Assembly (NCBI RefSeq): GCF_047495875.1
Contig: NC_092461.1
Location: 65,894,299-65,958,298 of the forward strand
Origin: Pithys albifrons albifrons
Lineage: Eukaryota; Chordata; Aves; Passeriformes; Thamnophilidae
DNA length: 64,000 nt
Direction of reading: 5' to 3'
The stretch's first letter is position 1, and every line of letters begins with the position of its first letter. The notes under the pieces are model-generated. The model saw only the letters and a program-made list of their open reading frames with translations, ran no database searches and had not been told where the DNA came from. Positions 23,906-37,328 of the stretch are shown here, in pieces. Position numbers and translations under genes: made by a program.

Positions 23906-26254
23906 ATTTCTTGTTTGTGTAAGGGTCTATTTTTATTTGTTGGAACCAAAGCAGATTTGATGATTAAGTTCTCTTCAGGTATTTATGCAATTTTAAAAAG
24001 AATGTGCGAGAAGTGTGTTCTTCCCTGCTTCCCCCACTCACTCATGTAAGAGAAGTGGGAAAAAAAACACCCAAAACACAGCAAACCTCCTAAAACCCTG
24101 GCAGTCAACCAACCCCAAGTATTTGTGAAGTTACTGTTGTAGCATTTATAAAAAAATTAGTCTTTTCCATAGGTATTTGTGAGGTTCTGTTTACTGAACT
24201 CCTTCGGTAATGGGAAGAGAGGCTTTGTTACTCCACTTCTTTGATGGCTGCTGTTTTCAGTACTCTCTTCCCAGTTTTTGTCCATTTCACTCTGATTGTT
24301 CTTTGAAGGGTGTTAGTGTTTTAGAAAGAGCATTAGACTTTTGTACTTGCTTTAGCTCGGTACAGAGAAACAGTGTCTAGCAGTACCAAAAAATGGCATT
24401 TATAAGGGGGTACCAATGTCTGTTGTAATAGTATCTTTGGAGCCAAGCCAGGTTTTTTTGTACTTCAGTCCCTTCTAACATGCAACAATATCCTGAGAAA
24501 TTTTGCTTGAATGGTTGCTGCAGTTAGTACAGTTTTGGAACTGCAGCTACAGAAAGCCATCATTAAATTGCTCCTGTGCAGTTAGTAGTCCAGCTATGCA
24601 GAAAATGGAAAAACCTCACCCTAGTGTATCAGCAAACAAAGGACAGTAAGTAGTAGAATCCAGGTAAACGAACTTCTTTCCACCTGCTTCACCTACAGTA
24701 GAAAAATACATTTACAGGCAATCACACCAAGATTGCACATTTGAAAAATCTGTGGTGAGGTAATAGGAGTTAAAAGAATGATTATGTACAGTTCAGCTGT
24801 TTAGGATAGGTTTCATACTCTTCCCTGTTTTTCCTGAGTTCTGCTGTAGCACCTTCAAATATTAAAGGCTTGCTTGCTTGTACTCAGTCTCATAAAAGAG
24901 ATGTTTGCAGGGGAAGGAGGGCTTTGTCTTATTAAATGCATGTAGGGAAGCCCTCTCCCCATTGCTTGTGGTAACACTATTGAATAGATAGATTTTGACT
25001 CCCTCATTCACTTTGTGATGCTAAGACTCCTCTTGAAAGAAAGTAGTAGTTATTTCCTGTGAATCACTGCTTTAGCATGGTATGGCTGCTTGGTTGGGCA
25101 GTTCTGGTTAGTCACCATTTTCAGACACTTGTTTTGATGCTTATGTGAGATTATCAGTATGTGAGTTTTTATTTGAAAAGCAGTTCTTGATTATGGGAGT
25201 GAGTGAAGACAAAAAATAGCTTGAGTATTAATTAGAAAGGCTGTAAGACACGTCCTCCCAGTTTCTGTGGTTCCCTTTGGTGTCCTAATCTTTTCAAAGA
25301 AAACAATGCTGCTGTACTCCATTTTATAAAGGTAATTACCCAAGAGTCTTATTCTTGACTTAGTGCAAGAACAGGAGCATCTGTATGATTCTGCATGTGC
25401 TTCCAGAAATGATATCTAAAGCCTGAGGTATTTTGGAAGTAATATGGGGGGGTTTGTTTATTTTTTGTTTTTAGACTGGGTTCAGACAGTATGGCACAAA
25501 TGTTTATAATTCTGTGTTTGTAACTTAGTTTTTATTAATTTTTTTTAGTTCAGGTTTTCATTCTTAAATTGAGATTTCATTCTTCAGTAAATATTCTTAC
25601 TTTGGTTTATGTCTTTACATCTCATTTGATACAAATTTTGAAAACAAATTAGAATGATGACTGACTACCATGCATAAAGTTGTTTATAAAATTTAATTTT
25701 TATAGAACTAGGCCATGGAAGAAGTTGGAGAGGGATATTTATAATACCTTGATTGCCTTCTGGATTCAGTAATTTTTAAATCTTTGGGCTGTCCAGTGAA
25801 AAGTTAAAGAGAATGCCTGGTCACTCAAGTAGAGGTTCTGGACATCTGGGTACAAGGATGTGGAATATCATGAACTTGGAATTGTCCTCAGAATTATCAT
25901 TGATACTTTCACAATGTGCTGTAAGAAAAAAGTTTTTAAACGTGCTAAATGTCTCTGCCATGAACTTCTCTATCTTGAATGTTTCATTAACCTGCATCTA
26001 ATACTGCTTTGTAGTCTGCATGTGCAACATGGTCACTTAATTTTATGTTTCAACAATCTGTCTTCACCCTTAGTTCTGCCTGTTCTTTCTACACAAATGA
26101 AAGTTTGTTCTGATTAGAAGTGTGGGAAATATCTCTCTAGCTTTGAAGCATAGTAGTAGTTGACTGTCATTGCCTGGTCATTCTGTTGTGCTTTTCCCAG
26201 AATGGAAAAGTTGAAATGTTATTTAGTAATAACTGTAAACCAATGGATTTTAAT

Positions 26255-26375
26255 TTAAAAAAAAAAGGAAAAGAAAAGCTGAAAAACTACCCACCCCCAA
26301 ACAAACAAAAAACCCCATAAACAATCAAATAAAAAATCCCCCAAACCAACAACCAAAAAAACAGGAGGGGAAAAA
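26255..26375. repeat. A/C-rich low-complexity tract
   Basis: More than 100 bases nearly without T and G, with recurring CAAACAAAAAACCCC-like units. Similar shorter tracts occur at 19187-19245, 24058-24085 and 61655-61710. Confidence 0.8.
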
Positions 26376-27304
26376 AAGCATTATTCATAGCTTATTTGTA
26401 TTTTTCAAATGCCAGTTAGATCAGTGGGTCTTATAACCTAAAACAGCAACTTCTAGTATTAGGGAGTTGAGCAGTGACAAGCTCTTTTTTTTGCTGTTCT
26501 GGCCATCTTTGCTTTAACTCCTTACCCCTCTTTACATTTTCTATATAACAAAACATAAACCCTTTATATTGGCTACCTACTCATTTTTATCTAGTGCTCT
26601 GTATATCCTCAGGTATGGAAATAATAATTGAGGACCACGTATATCATGTAGAATATGCATCATAGAAAAAAATGATTGAGAAACATGTTAAAAAACCTAA
26701 ATAAGCAAACACACTGCAAAACAACACCCTGCAGCAGTTGGAATCCTCACTTCTAAGCAAAATCAAAATTCTGCATGGTAGATTGTTATCCTTAACAGTA
26801 TGTTTGTGACAAGTTTGGTTATCTATTCTTTGCTTTAAAATGTTATTCTCAGCTATCAGTTGCAAGCTCTCAAATTTGAACATGATGGTTTAAAAAAATA
26901 AAGAAAGGCAAATTTGGTCATTTTAAAGTAGTGGAAGATTACTGTTTAAAAATTGTCTAAAGTTAAATGCTGTGGCAAGAAAACGGAATATAAGTGGCTT
27001 GATTCTAGGACTAGGAAGAAGGTAGAGCAAAGCTTCTACCTTTTTTTTTTTTTAAAAAAACCTTTTAAAATAAGATTCTGGCATAATGTTTTGCATGTTT
27101 ATTGCCCAAATTATAGTCTATACTTGGAAAGATTTCACTTTCTTAATGTCTTTCTATTTCCTAATTAGAATTCCTTTAAAGACTGCTGTCTGTGACATCA
27201 GATGTCTTTCACAGATCCTCCTTTTACAGTTTCCTCTTTCCACCTAACTGCTGTCTCTTTTTCCCCCTTCCCTCTCTCTCTCTCTTTCCTCTATTCTTGT
27301 GTAG

Positions 27305-27546
27305 GCCTGACCAAAGATGGCAATAATGAAAATATTGATTCCCTTGAGGAAGTCCTTAATATTTTAGCAGAGGAAAGCTCTGATTGGTTTTATGGCTTTC
27401 TCTCATTTCTCTATGATGTATTGACTCCTTTTGAAATACTAGAAGAAGAAGAGAGCGAAGCTGCAGATGATGTTGATGGTACGTCACAGAATGAAGGGGT
27501 TCAGGGAAAAAAGACTTGTGTTATTTTGGATTTACAGAACCAGTGA
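27305..27546 (+). CDS. ASPH: ASPH alternative exon, short isoform terminus
   Basis: The acceptor TTCTTGTGTAG follows a long pyrimidine tract. In phase 1 the exon encodes GLTKDGNNENIDSLEEVLNI, then LAEESSDWFYGFLSFLYDVL, an acidic EEEESEAADD stretch, and finally TSQNEGVQGKKTCVILDLQN before Q and TGA at 27544. This closely matches the terminus of a mammalian truncated ASPH isoform. Total lengths would be 158 aa (P2) or 173 aa (P1). A second use is possible: a GTACGT donor at 27479 ends a 174-bp symmetric exon (27305-27478, ending ADDVD plus G) that could splice on to 41732. No catalytic domain is attached; its function is unknown to me. Confidence 0.93.
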
Positions 27547-27764
27547 CTGAGAGACTAATTTGATTGGGTTTTGAAAGTGTCCATGAAATCATCAGTCTTA
27601 ATATAACAAGAATTTATGGCATTGAGGGGAACTCCCAAATGGACGCTATAAAGATTGAACTAAAGTCAGCCATGCTATGCAGTTTCAATAGTTGAAAGCC
27701 CTTCAATGATTTTTCCATTTTTGTGACAGGATGACAAATATTATATGGTCTTGTAAATATGTAG

Positions 27765-27770
27765 AATAAA
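27765..27770 (+). terminator. ASPH: Poly(A) signal of the short isoform
   Basis: AATAAA 219 bases after the TGA of the 27305 exon, followed by a TG/T-rich stretch (CTGTGGCTGTGTAGTTGG) that suits cleavage-factor binding. It supports use of this exon as a 3' end. Confidence 0.7.
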
Positions 27771-30472
27771 ACATGTATCTGTGGCTGTGTAGTTGGTTTC
27801 TGTATGTGCTTCAATTTGTGCATTTTATGCACAAAACTTACAAAGCTTAAGTGTAATAACCTCTACTGTTAACATTATAACATTTGTCTTTCTAGCAAGC
27901 ATTAACTGAAGCATTTTGTAACAGCTTTGACTGTATTCTAGCATGACTGCTTTCTGTAAATACATATTTATGTTAATCCTCTAATACAGACATGACAATG
28001 ATAATTCTTTTGTGAAATATAATTTTAATAACCTATTTTATGATTCACTGATTTCTCAGGTAGGTTTGCTTTACTTGTTCAAAGAATAGCCCTTAATTTT
28101 AAAGTTCTTGAAAACTCTACAGAAACATTTATTTCTAAGTTAGCTAACATCTGTTGTATTCAAAGATACTCTGTTATATGGTTTATTCCCATTGATTTGT
28201 CTGTTTTCAAATTACATCTTCAGTCATTTCTTTAATAAGGGCTGTTCTAAATTTGTTTTTTTTAAGGTGGGCATTTTATGGAGGTGGGAAGCTGTGATTA
28301 TGTACTTCTAATGTAATATGGACTATATTAAAGATGAATTGGAATTAGAATTTAATGTCTTCTACTCCTTGCTAAATTGAAGTATTTAATGCAGTTTTAC
28401 AAATTGGAATCTTTTTCTTGTGATAGCGTTTTATGACAGTTGTCCCAAAAATCTTTTCCATGTTTGTGAATCCTGTCTACTGTCATGAAGTTACTGGTGT
28501 AGAAAGGGCAGTTTATAATTGTCTTCTTCATTTTGTATCAGGTGTCAAAAGCTGAAATTGGGCTGTCCTTTTAATACATGAATAATGTACTCAAACAGAT
28601 TATTATTAAAATTATATGAAATTGTTTATTATTATGCCTGCTTTGCTTAAATTCGTGTTGGCTTCCTATATGAACTTGATACTCAAGTTTTAACTCCAGT
28701 GGTTGCAGGCTGAAATTTTAATGTGTTTTTAAAAGAAATGAATTTTCAATTACTTTGGCATGCCAGTTTTAAAGCAATTTAACAAGCCTGTTTCAAAACA
28801 AAACTTCCATTAAATCATCTAACTCAGGGTTCTATTCAATATTTTAAATGTAATAAAAAAGTACTAGTGTTAAGCAAATGAAGAACTGTGATGTGTTAAT
28901 ACTGCTGCTCAAAGTTTATGAGTGAAATAGAGCCCCAAGAACATTAGTCACATTTTCTTCCAAATACCGGAGGATTAGAATGTAAAAAAGTTAACAACAT
29001 GTAAATTCCATGATTTTTGGATTGAGATATATGGAGTGTAAGGCAAAGAAAATTAACACCCCCCCTACATTATAAAACTGAATGCCAGTATTTCTGTGGA
29101 ATATTACTGAGAAGTTTCTTACCAAGTGGAAGAAACTTCCAAAGTATCTGAGATGTAGGAAATAAGTAAGCTTGGGTTGTTTGGTTTGGTTTTGAGGGTT
29201 TTTTATCTTTTATTTTAGAAGCAGATTTGAATTAGAAGTAAGAGTTTCATCATTGTTGGTGGATACCCCTCAGTGTGAATTAAAAAAAATTGTCATGGAA
29301 CATTGAACTCTCCTGTAGATGCTTCAGTAATGGAACTAGATAGCCAAAAAGAGGAGGGAAACATCTGCTCTAAAAATTCTGTATAATGAAGTTTATACCA
29401 AATAGTAAAAATACATATTGATAAACTGGTAAAGTTTCAAGTAAAATAGAGATGGATTACTTGAACCATGAGAAAGCTGCAGGCACTGAAATAGGTGATC
29501 AGTAAATACTAAATTAATTTAACTTAGGTTACAGAGATGAAATACAGGCCAAGAAAGTTTTGATTTCATATCATGCAAATTTTTTGTTGATTCTATTATG
29601 TGTGTAGAAGTCTGATCAAAAACAGTTATAGTGGGAGTAGAGAGTTTGTAGGAGAAAAAAGGATGAGGAGTGGGTGAAAGTCCTAGGATAAAAATGAACA
29701 GTAAATAATATTTAGAGTGTTTAGTTTCTGGAATATACTGTTTTCCTGAAGTGTTCATTCTTGCCTGGTGCTCTTCCTCTTGAGTCAACAATTGAATCCT
29801 CACCAATGGTGAATGGAGCTTTCAAAGCTCTTTGGAAGTTTGAGATAGAAGACTTTGATTTTCATGTATTGTATTAATTGTTCTGATTAGAAACAGAGCT
29901 TGGCTAGTAATGGTGGTAATAAGATTAGGATGAGCCTTCAGTTGTATCAGCATGACAGTTTTTTGTTTGAGTGTTGGAGTTTGGGTTTTTAAATTTTTTT
30001 GGAAAAGCATTTTATCAGAGAAAAGGTTAATCTGATGTTCAGCTAAGCAAGGAAAAGGGAACTGTATTTCAACTCTTGCTTGTAAGTCCACACAAAGTGT
30101 TTGAAATAGTCAATGAAGTTGAAACTTAAAGTTTGTTTGATTTGTTGTGCTGTTTTCTCGTGTTGGTAAATGTTTGCTATTTTAACTGCCAGTGTTCAAA
30201 CAAAATACTGCATTAACCTTTGTAGCATAACCTTTTGCTTGCTTTTTGGTGATACTAATGTAAAGGAATTTTTAAGGAGAAAAAAATATTAATACCCACA
30301 GATCTGAAATGGCTGAGAATTTGTGGAAGTTTTGAACCCCAGATTTCTGTGACCACCTTCAGCAGTATTTAATTTGAAAGTAAAATACTGCTTTACATGG
30401 GCGAAGGACATCACAATGCTCATAATGTATATAATAACTTAGAAGTGAAGACAGTGAACAGTAAATTATTTA

Positions 30473-30550
30473 CATATCTGTTGAAATTTTTATTGCAACA
30501 ACTTTGTTGCCATTTTTTGCCCCTGTCTTTCAAAAATTGGCAGGATCAGT
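30473..30550 (+). repeat. Dispersed 80-bp repeat, copy A
   Basis: Begins CATATCTGTTGAAATTTTTA and shares CAACTTTGTTGCCA, TTTTGCCCC and CTTTCAAAAATTGGCAG with a segment 2.6 kb downstream (33078-33159), in the same order and orientation, with small indels. The family is unidentified. Confidence 0.75.
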
Positions 30551-33077
30551 CTGAATTGACTGTCTATAGAAGAAATTAAATTTTCATAAGTTATTGGTGT
30601 AGGTTACAGTCAGATGGAGGTATAGAAGACCATTTCATGGTGAGATGGGAGAGGTGAAACCCACCTGTGTTGTAAATGTGACTTGATAAGTATTTGAGAG
30701 CTGCGAAAGCTGTTGTGTACAGATGGCTCACTTTGAACACATGTGCTATATTCCCTGTTTGGTTTTGACCAGATAGGCAGCTCTCATAATCATGGCACAG
30801 CAACATGAATACATTAAATACTGCTTTTCTTATGGTCAGTTAGGATGGATTTCCCAAGATGAGGCTAATAAAGGCAAGGCTTCCTTGTTGGTTTCTTGTG
30901 TCTGCTTATACAGGATGCAACATAAGCATACATGACTTCAGGAAAGAAAAAATATTTCTGCTACGTGTGCCTGATCTGGATTCTTCATCTGAAATTAAGG
31001 CAATTTAATTAGCAAGAGGTATTAAAGCAATGTACTGGAATGTATTGAAGTTTGGTAGGGTTTTTTGTTTATTTGGGTTTTTTTATGCTAGTTGTATGAA
31101 ATAAAAAAGCTCTCTTGCATTTGGGAGAGTTACAGGCTTTGGTAAACCCAGCACTCTGCATACAGGGAATGAGTTCGGTTTACAGTAAGTGGGTGTTAGC
31201 TTTCTGTCAGTAAGCTATTTTGTTTAGCAAATGATCTTGTGTATCCAGTGTAGCATATTATGAGTGCAGAATCATAGTAATCATTATGTGCAGGTACATA
31301 AGGAAGCAGTCATAGCTTTTTCTGACGTGCAGTTCTTCCAGAGAAGGAAAATGAAAATGAGAGACAAAAAAATTTAATCATGGTTTTGGCTTACAGAGTT
31401 GTATTTCCTTTTTTAATACTGCAATTTTAACATCTTTTGCTAATTTCCTGTGTGGTTAAGGAGGTTTTTGATGGGACATCAGGAGTTAAGGCAGGAGTCT
31501 GAACACAAGCCCTGATGTTTAAAGCTTGACACTTTATACCTTGTTAACCAGGCTTTACACAAATTGCCGCAGGGTTGCAAGTTCTGTCTGTCAGCTGCTT
31601 AAGTGTTAACCAGGACCGTATGCTTTCTATGGTAAATGCAAAATAGCCTCTTCCTTTTCACATGTAAGTGGATAAGCCACCTTAATTAGCTTACATTTTT
31701 GCATGATGCTGCAGGTTAAAAGGGTTTTTGCAGGTAGATGTTGTGGTGAGAAATTTCTAGGTATTCTTTTTTGTATGGCAAAGCTTTTTGTCTAGCAAGA
31801 CTATTAAAGTTTTCAGGATTATTAAATGATTAAAATAGAATTCACATATGTCAGGCTTCTCAATATATCGTTAAATGTGAGAATTTTATCTGTCAACATC
31901 TGTGAAACTGCTCAAAAAGACAGTGCTTTTATCTATTTTTGTTTTGTAGTGGTTATCTTTCTGAATAAAAATTGTATTTATATTTTCTTTTGATGCTGAA
32001 ATTTTAAATCAGTGCTCTCACTTGGGTTTGTTGTGGAGAATGTTCTTGAAGATTTTAATGGGCAAAATAGAGGAAATTACTGGATTTTGTTGAAGAATAA
32101 GGATGCTTTGTAATACTCTGAAGCTTCAAAGAATCAGTTAAGATACCAAGTTCTCTACTATTGAGCGTTATGTGAAAATAACCACTCTGGTCAGAGCATT
32201 TAATTTTTAGAATGACTGTTAAAAACAGTTGTTTGGAAAATATTAGAAACGTATCTAGCTATGTTAATTTGGAAGTCAACTTTTTAATTCACCGACTCCA
32301 ATAGTAGCAATTTCTGACATTCTATTATAACCACATTTGTAGTTATACATTCTATATTTTTTCATGTATTGCCAGCACTGGACATTTATAATGTAGGATT
32401 GAGCGGAAAGAAGAAGAAACTTTAAAACTAGCTCAAAACAAGTGGACCTTAGAGTAAGGGTCCACAGGTTCAACTACATGATTTATAAAATTCTGGACGT
32501 TGGTTTGTTGCCCCAAGGCTGTAAGACCTTAAGTCTTTGCCATAAGTTTACTTAGATGCCAGATTTTGTCATATGTGCAGGGCATTCCTATCTTGGAAAA
32601 CGAGGGGTTTTGCTTCAGGCTAACTGGGACTGACAGATGAGATTTTCTTGTGCTGTAGTCCTTGTAGGGACCCAGCCGAGGTGGACATCAACATGCAGCA
32701 GGATTTCTGTCCTGTGATTATTATATAATATTAAGATTTTGAAATATGGTTTTTTACATACTTTCCTGTAAATATAAATTAATAAATTAATTATGTTAAT
32801 CTATAGGTGATTTATGTAATTATTTCATTAATTGGTAATTTGATGAGAACCTTTACTGATATTCATTGCATAAAAGCACATTGAAACAAATTACTACTTG
32901 TCTGAATATTTAGGAATTGAAATTTCAGTAATCAGTGAACAACGTATTTTCTAATCTTTCAGTGTAGTGCATATACTTTTATTGAAAAAGAATTTGAAAT
33001 ACCTTTATGCTAAGGTTTGTCTATTCTGGTCTTTGTTATATTTTACAGTTTTCCTTGTAAGTATATACTTTTTTTTC

Positions 33078-33159
33078 CATATCTGTTGAAATTTTAATTG
33101 CAGCAACTTTTTTGCCAGATTTTGCCCCCCACTGCCTTTCAAAAATTTGCAGTGTCAGT
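33078..33159 (+). repeat. Dispersed 80-bp repeat, copy B
   Basis: Begins CATATCTGTTGAAATTTTAA and shares GCAACTTTTTTGCCAG, TTTTGCCCC and GCCTTTCAAAAATTTGCAG with copy A at 30473. It could be a local duplication or two copies of an old short transposon. Confidence 0.75.
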
Positions 33160-34784
33160 TAAAATATCCAGTAACATTTAATTTTAGGATGAAAAGAAGG
33201 GAGGACCTGGAATTTTAAACCGGCTTTTGTACAACTTTGCTGACTACCTTTTATTGTTTATATTTTCCTTGGTGCTGTACTATAACAAAGTTGGAGTCTA
33301 TTCTTCCTTTTATATGAATTTATTCTTCCATGTACTGCTTACAAGTAGTAAGATTGAATAATGATTTTCGTCAAGTTAAAGCTCTGGACTTCACCACTGG
33401 TGGTAATCTGTGAGGGAAGAGCTTAAAAAGACTTGAATTGCCAGGTATGAGTTTGTAAGGAAATTAATTTAAAATTTGTTTTTTTACTTGGCTGACCCAT
33501 TTTTAAAGCAATTTTGGCCATAATGTCAATGCCTGATATTTTGAAAACATGTAATATAGAAATTAATTGCAAGTTGACTAAATTGACTTTATTTACTATA
33601 TTTTTCAAATTTATTATTTTTGTTTGTGTACGTTATCAGAGTTTTGTTTGTTTTGTTTGTTCAGAATAAATATTGATGTATTATGGCATAGTTTGGATGC
33701 TTAATGTTTTTGGAAACCGAAGCTCAAGGTGCAGATGTCCGATATAGGTGAATGAGAATGTCCGCTATGTCTGAATGAGAAGCCTAATATTGAGACATGG
33801 GAATATCTCTTCTAGTTTAATAAGATTATGTATGTGCTTAAAAATATGTATTTACCCTAACTTTTCAACTTTTCTTTACTTTCTAGTTGACTTTTGGTTA
33901 GAAATGTACGTGTAATTTGTGGTTAAAATTGTTGTGTTTGTGGGGATTTAGGTCTTAATTCACAGCATCATGATGGTGATAATCCAGTCCCTTCTTATAG
34001 TATTAAAAAGATGAAACTAATTATTATTTATATTTTTGGAAAGGCTTTTGCCTTCATGCTTCTTGTGGAACTAGGTATGAAGCACAACCAAGATGTTGAA
34101 TGCCCTCAGTTTCTGTTAACTACAATCGACAAAGAGAGCAGCACCTGACTTTGGAGAGTAGGATTTGTATTTTTTAGTAAAAGTCTTAACAGTCTTAAAT
34201 AGTCTGAAGTAATGCAATAAGTAATTGCAACTGAAATGATATGGCAAGTGCTTTTTGGAATCTGAGCAATACCTTTGCCAAAACACTTATTTTCTATTGG
34301 ATAAAGAACCATATGTTGTAATTCATTGTAAGAAAATGGTCAATTTATACAATCTGCTATACCTATGTGAAGATCTTTTGAGTTAATATGTTTATAAAAT
34401 ATTTATATACTTTTCTAGAAATGTAACTTAGTAGGTTTGATGAGAGAGAACTGACAAATACCTCATGGACAAATCAGCTGGAGTGTTGTCATAATGACAT
34501 GGCAGCTGTAGAGAGAACTGAGATAGCTCCAAGGAGTTAAGCATGCATCTGGTAATGTGGTGCTTTTCTTTGATTGATTAGTCTTTTATGTCAGTACTTT
34601 TGGTGGTCCTGCAACTGAACATGCTTTATTATTAATGAGTTAACATTTGGTATCTCTCCATAGCATTGAAGTGTGCTGTGTAAAGTTAATTTTTACATAG
34701 CATGGCAAGTTGGGAAATTTTATGTAGAGTTTGTTGAACATCACGGATATGTTCATAACCTGTTTCCATTTTGCAACAAATTAG

Positions 34785-34829
34785 GTGAGGAGCCAGGAGG
34801 GGTAGCCAAGAAAAAAACTAAACTCAAAG
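34785..34829 (+). CDS. ASPH: Junctin exon 1 of 2 (GEEPGGVAKKKTKLK)
   Basis: A 45-bp symmetric exon with acceptor AAATTAG (weak pyrimidine tract) and donor AAAG|GTATTT. Joined to exon 3 it reads VLL-GEEPGGVAKKKTKLK and runs on into V-K-E at 36985. Mammalian junctin has EGPSGVAKRKTKAK-VKE at this place, so the identity is clear despite one extra residue. It opens the basic luminal domain through which junctin contacts triadin, calsequestrin and the ryanodine receptor in the junctional sarcoplasmic reticulum. Use together with the MADDT start is expected in striated muscle. Confidence 0.92.
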
Positions 34830-36984
34830 GTATTTTTAATGTTCTTTTTCATGTGGAACTTTATGTAGATAATAATGTATGGAATGCATGTGCATTGCAA
34901 ATACCTATTGCAGGTTATAATATTGGTTACTAATACTAGCTATGTTGGCTAAATGTTGTCTGATGGTCGAGCAAACCATTATCCTTGCAATTTCTCAGTA
35001 AGTTTTTTTTTACTACTGATTGTAATTTAATGGCAATGCAAGTATTTTTCTAACTAAAGATTGTGTTTTGTTAGTGAGAATTTTTTTACAACAGTTGTAT
35101 TGTTTGGATTGTAAGTAGTTCATGACAGTTACATGTTCTGCATGTTTTTCAGTAAGATTTTGCTCTGTGTGAAATACTATTTTAGTTATCATTCATGATA
35201 CTATTACTGTACTGTAGTTGGACCTGAGTGCCTTAATTCCACTTAAGTCTGTGCTTAAATAGTTTCATCTATTGCTTTCTTATGGGATAAGAAATTTATG
35301 CCAAGTTCAAAAGCTTCCCCTTTAATATTATTTTCAGGATTGATTGCAATGATGATGCTTACACATTTTCTAAAAGCTTAAAGTAGGATAGCTTGCAACC
35401 AATTTATGCCATATATTTATTTGTAATTACATTGCTGTATGAACAAGTCATGATGGTCTTAAATGTGCCGAGAGACAAAAAAGCTGATTAACCTCTGCAG
35501 AACACCAAGGTACCAGGTGTACTTCAGGTGCTTAACTTTTTAGGTCTGCTCAGTTATGCCTTATCTTAGCATGGGGCTTTGTAACGAACCCAGTTTCTTT
35601 GTTGCATCCAAGACACTTAGGCATTAAGGTGTTTTTTCCTAGCAGTATGTGGAAAAATGCATGCTTGCTTGTCATAGAGACTTTCATGAGGAAAAAGTGT
35701 GTTTACTGAGGGAAGTTTTAGCATTTGTTCCACATTGTGCTTGGTATAACTTGGTTGCAAATTGTGTGTTTCCAAGAATGTAATAAAAATCATATAACAA
35801 TTCATTCCTGAATTTTGGATTATTTTTTAATGCCTGGTATGAGAATGAAGAAATAGTATATTTCAAATGTTTTATTTCAAAAAAACATTTGGAAGAAAAT
35901 ATGACATCATTCCTTTTAGACTGAGCTATGTGATTGAATTGTTCACTCCACAGAAATCTCACTTACCTGCTTTTTGCCACAGCAGACTGCAATTTCTCTC
36001 AAAAGCCTATAAAAATATGTTTATGAAAATCATTATTACCTAGCAATAATGTGGGAGTATTAATTTTAAAATTAAATGCAACTATTACATATAGAAATTT
36101 AATGATGGTGGGAAATCTAAGTTTTATTGAGTTAAAAAATCCCTATTATGGAGAATGCTGCTGGTAATGGCAATTTTTTTCAAAACTGCAGGCAAAATGG
36201 AAGTAAATATTGAATAGTAAACATTTTGAAGAAAATTTCAAGGATTATGTTCTGACTTTTCTTTTGATGTAGTATCCAGATACCGTGTCACAGCCAAATG
36301 TGAATTGAAGTAAGGAAAATAAGCACAAGAGACAACTCCAGAAGTAAAGCAAACAAAAAAGTATAACTGAAAAACAAAGTTGTAGGAATTAATTTACAAT
36401 TATTACTTCAATTTCACTGAATATGGTCAAATCCAGTTAACTTTTTTGGAGTTGAGTGAATTCTCCAGGACATTGCTGTTTCTTCTTAATTGTTGTGTAC
36501 TTATTTCTTATTCTTGGAAAATATATACTTCATATATATTATTCTAGTCTTTGCTTGTTAAAACAAGGTAGAAATATCAGTAAAATGTTGCATTATAAAT
36601 TTGTATTCTAACACTTTAACTGCTGCAACTGTCACACTGTTGTCAAAGATTCAAAATTTATTATGATCTTCATGCTCACGGACAAAAGTGGTTTTAGCAT
36701 TCTGCAGAAGTTAGTAAGATAATAGAGGCATGGTTTTCACTATATTAATGCTTCATTCAGACGCAGCTGAAATATAAGCTAAGGTTAATGGCTGGCTGCA
36801 TGGTGTGCAATATTGCTAAAAGTCAAAACTAATTTGTTTGAACTGCTTAAAGCTGAAAAGTTCATTAAACAAGTTTAAATTGGCATCTAACAAACATTAA
36901 ATAAGAATTTGATCAAAGCTTTTATGAGCTCAGAATGGTTCTCTTATTGAACGTTTCCTCTTTTTTAAATGAAAAACTAAAAAG
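34830..36984 (+). other. ASPH: Intron between the two junctin exons
   Basis: About 2.2 kb of AT-rich intron with no recognisable gene or repeat. The downstream acceptor is preceded by TTTCCTCTTTTTT, and then by an A-rich run before AAAAAG. Confidence 0.55.
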
Positions 36985-37328
36985 TAAAAGAAGCTATTAA
37001 AGAACCACTCAAGAAATTAAGGGAGAAGCAGGAATCCAAGAAGCAGGAAATCAAAGATGAAGAAGAAAGAAAGAAAGCCAGGAAAGGAAAAGATGCTACT
37101 GATCGAAAGGACAAGAAAGCTATTGATACGAATAAATTAATGAAAGATTCTGACAAGGCTAAAAGAGACAGAGGAAAGGAAAAAGGCCTAAACAAAAATG
37201 TGAAATCTAAGGAGACTACAAAAAAATCAGCCAGTGAAAAGAATGGTGCTATTCAGGTGGGAAAAGAAAAAGAAACAAAAAAGATAGTTAAAAGCCAATC
37301 CAAGGAAGACAAGAAAGAAAAGAAATAA
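36985..37328 (+). CDS. ASPH: Junctin terminal exon: lysine-rich luminal tail
   Basis: From acceptor AAAAAG at 36984 the exon reads VKEAIKEPLKKLREKQESKK and continues for 114 codons of K/E/D/R/S-rich sequence to TAA at 37326-37328. The composition (KEKE motifs such as KEKETKK, EDKKEKK) matches the calsequestrin-binding luminal domain of junctin. The sequence is loosely conserved with mammals, as expected for a low-complexity charged tail; V-K-E and the early KLREKQESKK region align best. The whole junctin would be 207 residues from MADDT, or 222 with the 20310 exon, close to the roughly 210-225 of mammals. The ATG at 37140 is internal, not a start. Confidence 0.92.

Larger units (their letters stand above)
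21615..27304 (+). other. ASPH: Long intron after exon 3; low-complexity tracts only
   Basis: Intronic DNA with an AT-rich tandem repeat at about 23840-23905 (unit near TTATTAAAATTAATTATTA), A/C-rich tracts at 24058-24085 and 26255-26375, poly(T) at 27040-27052 and a pyrimidine tract (CTCTCTCTCTCT) just before the 27305 acceptor. No gene or recognisable transposon was found. Confidence 0.55.
27771..34784 (+). other. ASPH: Intron between short-isoform exon and first junctin exon
   Basis: AT-rich intronic DNA of about 7 kb. The only structure I see is a pair of similar 80-bp segments, listed separately. T/G-rich low-complexity runs occur near 29175-29210 and 31060-31085. The open frames have no family resemblance. 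Confidence 0.5.

Noticed and set aside
37140..37328. Independent 62-residue lysine-rich protein
   Set aside because: It is the end of the junctin terminal exon; the reading frame is open upstream to the acceptor at 36984.
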